Shown in pieces: positions 34,852 through 44,484 of a stretch of DNA of 64,000 bases; the stretch's first letter is position 1; every line of letters starts with the position of its first letter. The position numbers were made by a program, and so were the translations under genes. The notes beneath the pieces are model-generated. The model made no database searches and was not told where the DNA came from. It worked only from the letters and a program-made list of their open reading frames with translations. The stretch comes from Pseudescherichia sp031998825. GTDB taxonomy: Bacteria > Pseudomonadota > Gammaproteobacteria > Enterobacterales > Enterobacteriaceae. The DNA lies in the NCBI RefSeq assembly GCF_031998825.1, contig NZ_DAMACX010000016.1, positions 1 through 64,000 on the forward strand, in the 5' to 3' direction.

Positions 34852-37800
34852 ATGCCTATATTTGACAGCTTTTGGCAGGGGGGGTATGAGGGTGCCGATC
34901 ACCGTAACGGTCAAGGTATGCCGCTCTCAATGAACGACATTACCGGGCACAATGCCAGAGTGCTAAGCGATTATATTTCTTTAAAGAAGTTAAATATTTC
35001 AACGGTACGGGAGAGCGTAGGCTGGCGTCTCGTTGAGCAGCCTCACGGATATGATTTTTCATCCGTTGCCGAAAAGATGCAGGCCGCAAACGAGGCCGGA
35101 GTACAAATCTGCTGGACGATCTGCCACTACGGCTGGCCGGACGATACCGATATTTTTTCACCCGATTTCGTGCCTCGCTTTGCGCGGCTCTGCGGGGCAT
35201 TGGCCCGTTTTTTAGCGCCCTGGTACGTCTCTTCGCCCGTCTACTCCCCGGTCAATGAGATCTCGTTTACCAGCTGGAGCCTCTCGGTAGGGTTTTTCCG
35301 CTGTTCTGCGCCGCCGAGCATGGCTACGGGAGAAGAGAGCAAGCGCCAGCTGGTACGCGCAACGATTGCAGCCTGTGACGCTATCTGGGCTGCCGATCCC
35401 CGTGCACGCATTTTACACTGCGACCCGATTATTCATCTGGCCGCGCCGGACGAGAGTCCGGAATCGCTGGCCGCTACAGCAGGCCATTACAATTCACAGT
35501 ATCAAACCTGGGACATGCTCTCGGGAAGAGTAGAACCGGAGCTGGGCGGGGCACCCCGTTACCTCGATCTCATTGGCGCGAACTACTATCACGATAACCA
35601 GTGGGAGAGCGGCAGCAACGCACGCCTGTGGTGGCATCTTGGCGATCCCCGGCGGGTCCCCCTTAGCCACATGTTACAAACGCTTTACCGTCGCTATGAG
35701 CGTCCGATCCTGCTGGCTGAGACCAGCCACGTTGGCAGCGGACGCGGGGCATGGATAAGCCAGATAGCGACAGAGGTAGCCCAGGCGCAGCTGGCAGGCG
35801 TCGCGCTACATGGGGTATGTCTTTATCCCGCCATCGATCGGCCCGACTGGGAGGATTTGAGCCGTTGGCATCGCAGCGGACTATGGGAACTTGACCATCA
35901 GGGCACGGACCCACTGGCACGCATACTTGATCCTGTTTATGCCGCCGCTTTGCAAAAGGCGCAGCACACACTGGGTCTGTTCCAATCCCGATTATGCGAT
36001 CTGAATGACGCTAAGAATAGTAGCGACCCTATGAAAAAACTGTATATCTTTAGCCATCTGCGCTGGGACTTTGTCTTTCAGCGCCCGCAGCACCTCCTGA
36101 CCCGGCTGGCGAAGCACTACCAGATCTACTTTATTGAAGAGCCCACGTTCGCGCCTCCGCCCGCCAGCTTAAGCCTGACGCACCCTGCGCCCAATGTGAC
36201 CGTGATAAAGCCGCATACGCCGCTTCAGGTGCATGGCTTCCATGATAGCCAGATAGCCTACCTCCAGCCGCTGCTGGCAGATATTGTTGATGAAAATGAG
36301 TCGCCGCTGGTCTGGTTCTACACGCCGATGGCGCTGCCGCTGCTGGCGGTCTTTAACCCTTCGCTGGTGATCTACGACTGCATGGATGAGCTGGCCGCGT
36401 TTGAAAATGCGCCCAGGCAGCTTCTGCAGCGTGAATCCGCCCTGCTCAACCGGGCCGAGCTGGTCTTTACCGGCGGGCCCAGCCTCTATAATGCAAAGTC
36501 GGGGCGGCATGAGAATATCCACTGCTTTACCAGCAGCGTAGACGCCATCCACTTTGAGCAGGCGCTTGACCGCAATAACTATCATCCGCTGATCAAGGAT
36601 CTGCCGCACCCGCGTCTGGGGTATTGCGGCGTCATCGACGAGCGGATGGATCTCGATCTGCTGGCGGCCATTGCCGATGCTCACCCGGAGTGGCAGGTCA
36701 TTATGGTTGGGCCGGTGGTCAAAATCGATCCGGCAAGCCTGCCCCAGCGCCCTAATATTCACTATCTCGGCATGCAGCCTTACCAGGCCCTGCCTCATTT
36801 TCTGGCCGGGTGGGATGTCTGTCTGATGCCGTTTGCCCTTAACGCTTCAACGCGCTATATCAGCCCGACCAAGGTACTTGAATATATGGCTGCGCTACTC
36901 CCGGTGGTCAGTACAGCGATCACCGACGTGGTCGAGCCCTATAAGCATGTGGTGGCCATCGGCTACGATCGTGCGGGCTTTGTGCGCGCCTGTGAAAAGA
37001 TGCTCGCCCTGACCCCTGAAGCCAGGCAGACGATGCAGCGTGAGATGAAGCGGATCGTTGATAGCACCTCCTGGGACGTCACGGCGCAGGCCATGCACGG
37101 CCTGATTGAGAAAGAGCTGGCAAAATCGGCCCTGCAACGCGTAGCGACCCCTACCCCACAGGCGGCAAATGATGCAGCACGTAAAAACACAGCGCTGAAG
37201 CTCAAACCTTCTCGCAGCGAAAATGCTATTCCTGCCCGCTGCCTGATCCTCGGCGGTGGCCCCACGGGCCTGAGCGCGGCATATCACTACGGCTCGCAGG
37301 CGGTTCTGCTGGAGCGCAACGAGAGCGTCGGCGGCTGGTGCCGCTCCATTCAAGACGGCGGCTTTACCTTCGACTACGCCGGGCACATCATGTTCTCGAA
37401 CGATCCCTATGTGCTGGAGCTGTATGACATGCTGCTGGGTGACAACCTGCACTGGCAGATGCGCGAGGCCTGGATCTATACCGATGGCGTCTACACGCGC
37501 TACCCCTTCCAGGGAGCGCTGTATGGTCTGCCGACCGAGACCATCAAAGAGTGCATTCTCGGCGCAATTGAAGCCAAGTACAGCAGCACGGCGCAGATGC
37601 CACCGGAGAATTTCGAACGCTTTATCTATCAGGTCTGGGGCGCGGGTATCGCCAGGCATTTTGCCATCCCCTATAACCAGAAGCTGTGGACCGTGCCGCT
37701 CTCTGAGATGGAGACCTCATGGCTTGGCGGGCGCGTGCCGCTGCCGGATCTGGCTCAGATTGTTGAAGGTGCAGTAGAGCCGGTCGGCAAGCCGATGGGT

Positions 37801-38553
37801 CCCAACGCCCGCTTTGGCTATCCGTTGAAGGGTGGCTTCCAGGCGCTGATGTCGGCTTTTCTACCGCATATCAAAGGCGTAGTGGAGACCAGCAGTGAGA
37901 TCACCCATATTCTGGCCAACCAGCATATCGCGGTTCTCGCCGACGGCAGGCAGTTCCATTATGAGCAGCTGATCAGCACCATGCCCCTGCCGGAGCTGAT
38001 TCGCATCATTGGCGATGAGGCCCCGGACGAGGTGGTTGCGGCGGCGAACGGGCTGCACCATGTCTCGGTGCGCTGCGTAAACCTCGGCATTGGCCGGGCC
38101 AACCTCACCGATAAGCACTGGATCTACTTTGCTGGCGACACCATTTTCCACCGCATCTTTGTGCAGGGTAATACCAGCCCTGAGTGTAATCCGCCGGGCG
38201 GCTGCGGCCTGACCTGCGAGATCACCTACTCCGAGCATAAGCCGCTGCCGGTTGATGGTCAGGCGCTGATCGATCGCTGTATTGCCGAGTGCATTGAGAT
38301 CGGCATCTTTACTGCGGAAGATGAGGTGCTGGTGGCTAACCAGCTGGATATTCCCTATGCCTACGTAGTTTACGATCACGAGCGGTCGAAAAACGTCGAG
38401 ACGGTGCGCCAGTGGCTGCTGACTCAGGATATCGTGCTCGCGGGCCGCTACAGCGAGTGGGAGTACTACAACTCCGATCATGCGTTTATTGCCGGGAAAA
38501 ATGCCGCTGAGAAGGTGAAGAACAGCGTCAGTCGGCGCGGAGCGGGCGCTTAA
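34852..38553 (+). CDS. three-domain fusion: glycoside-hydrolase-like + glycosyltransferase + UDP-galactopyranose-mutase-like FAD domain
   Basis: 1233 residues from the ATG at 34852, which has AGGAGAG upstream; the TTG at 34798 has none. Domain 1 (1 to ~385) is a clan-A glycosidase-like barrel with paired acids Glu136 (PVNEISF) and Glu290 (LLAETSH). Domain 2 (~394-770) starts MKKLYIFSHLRWDFVFQRPQHLL and is a GT-B glycosyltransferase of the TuaH type with SPTKVLEYMAALLPVVST as the donor-site region. Domain 3 (~794-1233) opens with a dinucleotide-binding LGGGPTGLSAAYHY and resembles UDP-galactopyranose mutase/protoporphyrinogen-oxidase-like FAD enzymes. No signal peptide. A methionine at the domain 2 start suggests fusion of once-separate genes. 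The reaction is unknown; synthesis or remodelling of a galactofuranose-type glycan is inference. Confidence 0.85.
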   Translation: MPIFDSFWQGGYEGADHRNGQGMPLSMNDITGHNARVLSDYISLKKLNISTVRESVGWRLVEQPHGYDFSSVAEKMQAANEAGVQICWTICHYGWPDDTDIFSPDFVPRFARLCGALARFLAPWYVSSPVYSPVNEISFTSWSLSVGFFRCSAPPSMATGEESKRQLVRATIAACDAIWAADPRARILHCDPIIHLAAPDESPESLAATAGHYNSQYQTWDMLSGRVEPELGGAPRYLDLIGANYYHDNQWESGSNARLWWHLGDPRRVPLSHMLQTLYRRYERPILLAETSHVGSGRGAWISQIATEVAQAQLAGVALHGVCLYPAIDRPDWEDLSRWHRSGLWELDHQGTDPLARILDPVYAAALQKAQHTLGLFQSRLCDLNDAKNSSDPMKKLYIFSHLRWDFVFQRPQHLLTRLAKHYQIYFIEEPTFAPPPASLSLTHPAPNVTVIKPHTPLQVHGFHDSQIAYLQPLLADIVDENESPLVWFYTPMALPLLAVFNPSLVIYDCMDELAAFENAPRQLLQRESALLNRAELVFTGGPSLYNAKSGRHENIHCFTSSVDAIHFEQALDRNNYHPLIKDLPHPRLGYCGVIDERMDLDLLAAIADAHPEWQVIMVGPVVKIDPASLPQRPNIHYLGMQPYQALPHFLAGWDVCLMPFALNASTRYISPTKVLEYMAALLPVVSTAITDVVEPYKHVVAIGYDRAGFVRACEKMLALTPEARQTMQREMKRIVDSTSWDVTAQAMHGLIEKELAKSALQRVATPTPQAANDAARKNTALKLKPSRSENAIPARCLILGGGPTGLSAAYHYGSQAVLLERNESVGGWCRSIQDGGFTFDYAGHIMFSNDPYVLELYDMLLGDNLHWQMREAWIYTDGVYTRYPFQGALYGLPTETIKECILGAIEAKYSSTAQMPPENFERFIYQVWGAGIARHFAIPYNQKLWTVPLSEMETSWLGGRVPLPDLAQIVEGAVEPVGKPMGPNARFGYPLKGGFQALMSAFLPHIKGVVETSSEITHILANQHIAVLADGRQFHYEQLISTMPLPELIRIIGDEAPDEVVAAANGLHHVSVRCVNLGIGRANLTDKHWIYFAGDTIFHRIFVQGNTSPECNPPGGCGLTCEITYSEHKPLPVDGQALIDRCIAECIEIGIFTAEDEVLVANQLDIPYAYVVYDHERSKNVETVRQWLLTQDIVLAGRYSEWEYYNSDHAFIAGKNAAEKVKNSVSRRGAGA

Positions 38554-38560
38554 CGCCATA

Positions 38561-38592
38561 AAAAAACCCGGAAGATATCTTCCGGGTTTTTT
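38561..38592. terminator. bidirectional terminator between fusion gene and Mn catalase
   Basis: A perfect palindrome: six A, CCCGGAAGAT / ATCTTCCGGG, six T. It works for both converging genes. Confidence 0.93.
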
Positions 38593-38607
38593 GTCTCTTA
38601 CCGACGA

Positions 38608-39504
38608 TTACGGCGCTTTTTTAGCGGCGTCATTTTCAATCGGTGGAACAGAACCCAGGTCAGTACCGGTTACCGGGTTAACCGACGGGTCAGATGCGGT
38701 ACGCAGCTTCATAGCGTCCAGGTTCGCCTGCTGCGGCCCCGGCAGCACGACGCTTGGTAAGCCATCGCCACCGTCCACGGCCGGCGGTGGGTTAGATACG
38801 TACTCAAAGTTCTCGTCTGAGTTCCAGCTACCGCGCACTTCACCACCTTCAGACATATTGAAGTAGGTGTTAGCGTACTTCTCGATCGGCGGCAGTTTTC
38901 CTGGCGGGAAGTTGTTGCGGATCGAGTAGAGCGCTTTTTCAAAGGAGATCTGGTGTGCCACTTCGCGCGTCATCAGGAAGCCCAGCGCATCTTTCACACC
39001 TGGATCGTCGGTCATGTTGATCAGACGTTCATAGATGATTTTCGCGCGCGCTTCAGCGGCAATATTAGAGCGCAGGTCAGCGGTTACTTCGCCGATGGTA
39101 TCGATATAGGCTGCGGTCCACGGGAAGCCTGCGGAGTTCGTCAGCGACGGGCCACCGCCGTACAGCAGCGCGGTCAGATGGCTGTCATTACCGTTACCGG
39201 TGATTTTACGATAAAGATCGGCTTCCTGATCGGTACCTTCCGCCAGGTCGCCTTTCGCGCCCTTGTTAAGCATCCCTACCAGAGAGCCGATAATTTCGAG
39301 GTGGCTTAGCTCTTCAGTAGCGATGTCCATCAGCATATCTTTACGGCCCGGATCGTCATCCCCTAGCCCCTGAGTAAAGTAGCGGCAGGCTGCGGCCAGT
39401 TCGCCCTGTGGTCCACCAAACTGCTCAAGCAGGAGGTTAGCTAAACCGGGATTCGGCTCAGCAACGCGTACTGTGTACTGTAATTGCTTTACATGTCTGA
39501 ACAT
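38608..39504 (-). CDS. katN: manganese catalase
   Basis: 298 residues, normal for bacterial Mn catalases such as Salmonella KatN. Dimanganese ligands are readable in the four-helix bundle: EQFGGPQGELAAACRYF, MDIATEELSHLEII (E, E, H), then AAEARAKIIYERL and MTREVAHQISFEKAL. It breaks hydrogen peroxide without haem. The C-terminal ~50 residues are Pro/Gly-rich. It lies tail-to-tail with the three-domain fusion across a shared terminator. Confidence 0.93.
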   Translation of the reverse strand: MFRHVKQLQYTVRVAEPNPGLANLLLEQFGGPQGELAAACRYFTQGLGDDDPGRKDMLMDIATEELSHLEIIGSLVGMLNKGAKGDLAEGTDQEADLYRKITGNGNDSHLTALLYGGGPSLTNSAGFPWTAAYIDTIGEVTADLRSNIAAEARAKIIYERLINMTDDPGVKDALGFLMTREVAHQISFEKALYSIRNNFPPGKLPPIEKYANTYFNMSEGGEVRGSWNSDENFEYVSNPPPAVDGGDGLPSVVLPGPQQANLDAMKLRTASDPSVNPVTGTDLGSVPPIENDAAKKAP

Positions 39505-39844
39505 AGGCTCACTCCAGTGATTATTTATTTTTTCAGCATCTTCACAACTACTGAATGATTAATAAATAAATGCTTAAATATGAAAACGTTAAATTTTCAT
39601 ATAAAGTCGTCGTACCGCTTATAAGGATAGCCCATGTCAAAAAATTGGCAGTCATATTAATCCAAGCTTGACTTTTTAAGATAATTCCTAGCCAAAAATC
39701 ACAGTAAAATATTCCCTTACAAAAAAACGCAGAAATTACTTTATTCATGCTTTTGCTAACAGAATAACGGTATGTAAAGCGATCTGCAGCATATAACTAA
39801 TCACATAAAGATCGCCTACTTCATTCGTAGCTTAACCTTTTAAA
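39505..39844. other. AT-rich intergenic region between Mn catalase and the Rhs/TccC gene
   Basis: About 340 bases, strongly AT-rich. It carries the Mn-catalase promoter and the 3' untranslated part of the toxin gene. I see no credible ORF or clear terminator. Confidence 0.4.
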
Positions 39845-42805
39845 TTATATGTATCCACTCGCTTGCCCCTGCATTTTAGACCATGAATGATCAGAACCAT
39901 TAATGACATATTTATTTAAATTCTTTATCTCTTTATACGGTTTATATAGCAACATTAGCTCTTGTGGATCCAGTTTTTTTACTTTACTCCCTAACATTTT
40001 TTTCTTTTGTTCTACCAGTCGATTTATTGTCTCGTTTAATTCCCTAATATTCAATCCTGAAAAGGCTTCATACATTGCCTGAGTAAATACATCAGGGCCA
40101 GCCAGCTTTAATATATTCGTCTCACCTGCCTTATAATTTTCAACCGCTAACTCGAGCGTTCTATCAATAACAGGGTTATTCGCTGACGCAGCAATGGGAG
40201 TATTAGGTATGGCCTGAGCTTTATCAGCAGAAGCGGCGTACTCTTCATTGACCATTACACCGCCCGGCGCGGAGAGCTGCGCAAAGGGCTGTTGCTGGGT
40301 ATCATCGACATCTTTATATACCCCGCCCTCATATTTCAACAATAACAATCGCAGTATATCACTGGCCTGAGCATATCTTTTAGCTGCAACAGCCTCTTCA
40401 TAATATTGAAAGGCTGGGTGCTCTTTCATTTCAGCATAATGGGCATGTTGACGAATATCTCTAAGGTTTATTTTATCAGTTTTGAATGCATCTTGCAGAA
40501 ATTCCAGAGCAGGCTCGTACCCCTGAATCCCACTATCAAAATAGAGCGCCACATCGTAATCTTCATTCTTACTAGCAGTCTCTTTACTCAGGTCTACATT
40601 TGTACTATTCATTTTATTGGTGCCAATCCAAATCATGTGGATTTTCTTTGGGATATCTATTATTGGATATTTAGTACTTTCTTGTTCAATGCTCTGAGCA
40701 AACATCTCTTTTTTAGCCTGCCCTTGCCCAAAACAAGCAAAAACAGGCTTATTCCCATCTGGATCATAAAGAGAAACAGGGTTATTCCTTACCATCCGGA
40801 ACAGATTCAAACCATCCACCTCGCCTGCCGGATCGGCGCTCACCCATCGGCACAGCCACGAGGCATAATAGCGATGGCCATAGTAGTACAATCCGGTGCC
40901 GTCTCTTTCCTTGCCCGAGTAGCGCACGGTTTTATACTCTGCTTCCACTTCATTGCGTGCCGCCCACACCGCCGTGCCGCCAAAGGGATAGTACTCCTCC
41001 CGGCTGATAACCTGGCCCTCACTGTCCAGCTCCAGCGACAGCGAGCCGATGTTGTCGTCCAGGCCCCAGCGCACCTGGTTGTTACCGATACCGTCCGGTT
41101 TTCCGGTTTCCCAGTGCAGTACCCGGATACCCGCCCGGCCCGCCTTTCCGCTAAGGACATGCAGCTCCTCGCTCAGGGACGGTGAAGCGCTGCTGCCCGC
41201 CGTCTCCTGCCAGCTTTTACGCAACTCCAGCCCCGGCAGGTAGCGTACCTCGTCGATATTCCACAGTTCGCTGCTGCCGTTCACCAGGGTTCGCGTCTGC
41301 TTGCGCACCCGCTGGCTGCCGCTGTACTGGTAAATTTCCCGGTCACTGTCGCCGCTGCTGCGGCTCACCAGCGTCACCGAGCGCAGGTTATTGCTGCCGT
41401 CCCACGCCAGCCCATCGGTGCCTGCGGCGCTTGCCTGGAGAGTTAACAGATTGCCGTTGCTGTCGAACCAGTTTTTCACCTCATCCGGGGTCTGCGCTCC
41501 GCCGTCATTCTGTTGCACGCTGCGGTTGGAGGTGGTCTCCGTGGTCATGGTGCGGGTGAAACTCCCCGCACCGGTATGCTTCAGGGTGGACAGATTACCG
41601 CTGTTGTCATACACATAACTGCGGGTGTAGTTTACATACTGGCTGCCATCCGGGGACATCACAGCTGGCAGGCCGCTGTACTGCATGCCGGTGTTGGTTG
41701 CGTTCTCGCGCCCGGTGGCGCTCAGCAGCTGGTAGAGCGCATCGTAAGTGAACAACCGTGCCCCGCTGGTAGCCTGATTCCGGTAATAGCGCGATGCCAC
41801 GCTGCCGTCGCTCATCGAGGTAACATTGCCGGTAAAGTCATAGCCGTAGCTCAGCGCCTGAAGCGTGGTGTTATCCACCCGCTGCGCCGTCATGGTGGCG
41901 AGCCACTGGTTCTGCGGATCGTAGCCGTAAGTGGTGGTCACCCCGTTACCGGCCGCCTCCGCCAGCACCTGGCCCGCCGCGCTCCAGGTTATGCCCGCCA
42001 GCAGGGTCTGCGTCTCCCCGCCTGCCGGGGTCACATCCTGATAACAGACGTGGCCGCTGACATCATTTCGCCAGGCAAGTTTATGCCCGGCAGCATCCGT
42101 CTGGCTCAGCGTTGCGCCGCGGGCGTCGACGGCAGTGGTTGTGGTATACACATCTGCCTCCAGCAGCGTTTCCCGCGCTGTGCCATCCTTCGGCCAGTCC
42201 GGTAGACTTTCCGCCGAAGCCAGAAAGCGCTGCGTCTGGCTGAGTACCGCTCCGCTGAGCGCCACTGAATTTATCTGCAGCAGGCCGCCGTCATTGTACT
42301 GTGCGACATTTATACCGCGCAGGTTGTTACCCCGGGATCCATCATCCGCCGGACCGGCGTCGCCGTAGCCGCTGCGCCAGCTGACGCGGATGTCCTCGCT
42401 TCCGCTCAGCTGCTCGCAGCCGCTCTCAGGGCGTCCCAGCTCATCGTACGCCACGGTCTGCACCGTACCGCGCCCGTCACGGGTCCACGCCGGGCGGCCC
42501 GCTGCGTCAAACAGCGTTACCTGCTCGCCGCTGTCACTACTCTCCCGCTTCAGTAGCTGGCCTGCCAGCGAGGGCATGGTATGCAGGTTTGCCGGAGACG
42601 CGCTGTCTGTTGTCCAGGCGGCAAAGAGGCGCGGATCGCGGTGTATCGCCGCTCTGCTGGCATCATCCACGTACGTATGACTGACCAGCAGGCGCAGCGG
42701 ATCGCCAGCCTGTTCCCGGTTCCAGTTAAGGGCGCGTACGGCCAGCCCCCGATTATCAGTGACGCTGACTACCGGCGTACCGGTGCCAACAATTGGATTG
42801 CTCAT
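39845..42805 (-). CDS. tccC: TccC-type Rhs/YD-repeat Tc-toxin subunit with glycosyltransferase toxin tip
   Basis: 986 residues. The first ~680 residues follow the TcC (TccC) pattern: MSNPIVGTGTPVVSVTDNRG, many YD repeats, then the conserved core end RYSGKERDGTGLYYYGHRYY and the aspartyl self-cleavage region around residues 655-680 (SADPAGEVDGLNLFRMVRNNP, YDPDG). The variable ~300-residue tip carries KIHMIWIGTNK near 720 and a DVDD (DxD) motif near 831, as in sugar-nucleotide-dependent clostridial-toxin-like glycosyltransferases. It would glycosylate a host target after delivery. The tip is markedly more AT-rich than the core, a sign of module exchange. No TcA or TcB partner lies in the window. 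Confidence 0.88.
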   Translation of the reverse strand: MSNPIVGTGTPVVSVTDNRGLAVRALNWNREQAGDPLRLLVSHTYVDDASRAAIHRDPRLFAAWTTDSASPANLHTMPSLAGQLLKRESSDSGEQVTLFDAAGRPAWTRDGRGTVQTVAYDELGRPESGCEQLSGSEDIRVSWRSGYGDAGPADDGSRGNNLRGINVAQYNDGGLLQINSVALSGAVLSQTQRFLASAESLPDWPKDGTARETLLEADVYTTTTAVDARGATLSQTDAAGHKLAWRNDVSGHVCYQDVTPAGGETQTLLAGITWSAAGQVLAEAAGNGVTTTYGYDPQNQWLATMTAQRVDNTTLQALSYGYDFTGNVTSMSDGSVASRYYRNQATSGARLFTYDALYQLLSATGRENATNTGMQYSGLPAVMSPDGSQYVNYTRSYVYDNSGNLSTLKHTGAGSFTRTMTTETTSNRSVQQNDGGAQTPDEVKNWFDSNGNLLTLQASAAGTDGLAWDGSNNLRSVTLVSRSSGDSDREIYQYSGSQRVRKQTRTLVNGSSELWNIDEVRYLPGLELRKSWQETAGSSASPSLSEELHVLSGKAGRAGIRVLHWETGKPDGIGNNQVRWGLDDNIGSLSLELDSEGQVISREEYYPFGGTAVWAARNEVEAEYKTVRYSGKERDGTGLYYYGHRYYASWLCRWVSADPAGEVDGLNLFRMVRNNPVSLYDPDGNKPVFACFGQGQAKKEMFAQSIEQESTKYPIIDIPKKIHMIWIGTNKMNSTNVDLSKETASKNEDYDVALYFDSGIQGYEPALEFLQDAFKTDKINLRDIRQHAHYAEMKEHPAFQYYEEAVAAKRYAQASDILRLLLLKYEGGVYKDVDDTQQQPFAQLSAPGGVMVNEEYAASADKAQAIPNTPIAASANNPVIDRTLELAVENYKAGETNILKLAGPDVFTQAMYEAFSGLNIRELNETINRLVEQKKKMLGSKVKKLDPQELMLLYKPYKEIKNLNKYVINGSDHSWSKMQGQASGYI

Positions 42806-42954
42806 GGCTGACTCCCTGGAGAAAAAGCAGAATTAAACAGAAGGAGAGATCTTATTTATCAGGATAAAGAAAGAGGATGTATTAAGGCGTGCAATTAAGA
42901 GGTTATACTGCCTCAAAAGATAGTGTCTTTCCTGTGGGAGTTAAGGAGTCCGTA

Positions 42955-43311
42955 ATGCCCAAGCGTCGCAAATATGATGAAGTGCCCGCGTGCGCGATGG
43001 TTGCTACGCTCAACCTGCTTAACGGTCGCTGGAAGGGGGTGATCCTCTACTATCTGCAAACCAAGGGCACCATGCGCTTTAACGAGCTGCATCGCCAGCT
43101 GCCCGGCTGCACGCCGCGCCTGCTGGTCAAACAGCTGCGCGAGCTTGAAGAGGATGCCTTTATCACCCGCACCGTCTACCCGGTAGTGCCACCGAAGGTG
43201 GAGTATGCCCTTACCGATGAGGGACGCAGCATTGGGCCGATTCTTTGCCAGCTCAATGAGTGGGGAACCGGCTGGCTGGAGCATCGCGGATTACGCGAAA
43301 AAGCGGAATAA
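42955..43311 (+). CDS. HxlR-family winged-helix regulator
   Basis: 118 residues from the ATG at 42955 with AAGGAG upstream; the 42889 start is outside the conserved part. HxlR fold: CAMVATLNLLNGRWKGVILYYL at residues 13-35 with the family Cys (CAM), then MRFNELHRQLPGCTPRLLVKQLRELEEDAFI and the wing VPPKVEYALTDEG. Many members sense electrophiles or quinones through that Cys. It converges on the broken quinone-oxidoreductase gene, its most likely target. Confidence 0.88.
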   Translation: MPKRRKYDEVPACAMVATLNLLNGRWKGVILYYLQTKGTMRFNELHRQLPGCTPRLLVKQLRELEEDAFITRTVYPVVPPKVEYALTDEGRSIGPILCQLNEWGTGWLEHRGLREKAE

Positions 43312-43327
43312 CGATCCCGTAGCTCTG

Positions 43328-43358
43328 GTAGGCCGGGTAAGGCGAAGCCGCACCCGGC
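43328..43358. repeat. REP element between hxlR-type gene and oxidoreductase pseudogene
   Basis: GTAGGCCGGGTAAGGCGAAG...CACCCGGC, a single REP unit with self-complementary ends, between convergent genes. Confidence 0.8.
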
Positions 43359-43368
43359 GTTTCCTGGC

Positions 43369-44359
43369 TTAGCTCAGCGTGACAACGATCTTGCCAATCT
43401 GCGCATTAGATTCCAGGAAGCGGGTCGCCTCCTGTATCTCATCAAATTTGAAGGTACGAGAGATCAGCGGCACAAGCTTGCCGCTCGCGAGTCCATCATT
43501 AATAAAGGCCTTTGCCTGCTCCAGCAGAGCATCGTTGCTGGTCACCTCGATATAGAGATAGCCCTTTAAGATCAGGCACTTAACCAACAGCGCGAACTGT
43601 GGGAAGGTGCCTTCGTCGGTGCTCAGCGCCATACTCCAGTAGAATCCCGCCAAACGCCATGCACTCTGCAAGCTGGGCGATAGCAGGCCCGCCGATGGGA
43701 TCAAAGACAACGCGAGCGCCCTTGCCGTCTGTAATCTGCTGCACACGCGCCGCCAGATCGCCCTGCTCCGTCGCGATAACGTGGTGCGCCCCGGCATCAC
43801 GCAGCGCCTGCGCTTTAGCCTCAGTGCGAGTGGTGGCGATAACGGTAGCGCCAACGCTGCGGGCGATCTGGATGGCGGCAACGCCAACGCTGCTCGATGC
43901 CGCCGAGACGATAATAAAATCATCCGCAGTCAGCTTCGCCTGGGCTACCAGCGCGCCCCACGCCGTGACGTACTGCATCCATGATGCCGCCGCTTGCTCA
44001 AACGACAGGTTCGCTGGATGCTTCACTACAAACTTAGCGGGGATATTGATGACTTCACCATAGGTCGGCCAGCGTGCCATATCCAGGGTAGGGATCACGC
44101 TCACTGCATCGTTTTCTGCAAAGCCGGTCACCTCTGCGCCCAGCGCCTTCACTACCCCCGCCGCTTCATAGCCCAGCGGCGAGGGGAAGACGGCCTCCTG
44201 CAGATAGCGACCGGTACGGAACATCACCTCGGCCCGGTTAAGCCCGATAGCGTGAACGGAAATTTGAACTTCATCAGCGGCAGGCGCAGGTACGTCTACG
44301 TTTTCGATACGCAGTACGTCAGCACCACCATACTCATGAAAGCGAACAACACGGGTCAT
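43369..44359 (-). pseudogene. zinc-independent quinone-oxidoreductase-like alcohol dehydrogenase, frameshifted
   Basis: The frame from the ATG at 44359 (MTRVVRFHEYGGADVLRI) reads as a medium-chain dehydrogenase/quinone oxidoreductase through the Rossmann region (VSAASSSVGVAAIQIARSVGATVIATTRT) up to MAFGGILLEYGA near 43630. The remaining ~80 residues (LSTDEGTFPQFALL to IGKIVVTLS) continue in another frame. Joining the frames needs two bases restored near GGCGCTGAGC, so the gene carries a two-base deletion or one-base insertion there. Otherwise it is full length (about 330 residues). A sequencing error is possible. It is convergent with the HxlR regulator. Confidence 0.8.
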
Positions 44360-44484
44360 AATGCACTCCTTAAAAATTGGCCCAGGAACAACCAGGCAGT
44401 GACTACATTGTTTGCCCGGATGCCGTGGAGCGCAATACGACACTTTTTTACACATACTATACAAAAGGGTAGTGTGGGAGGGGT

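Noticed and set aside
41513..42205. 230-residue plus-strand frame inside the Rhs core
   Set aside because: Shadow of the YD-repeat frame; Rhs cores often show long antisense frames because of their GC-rich repeats.
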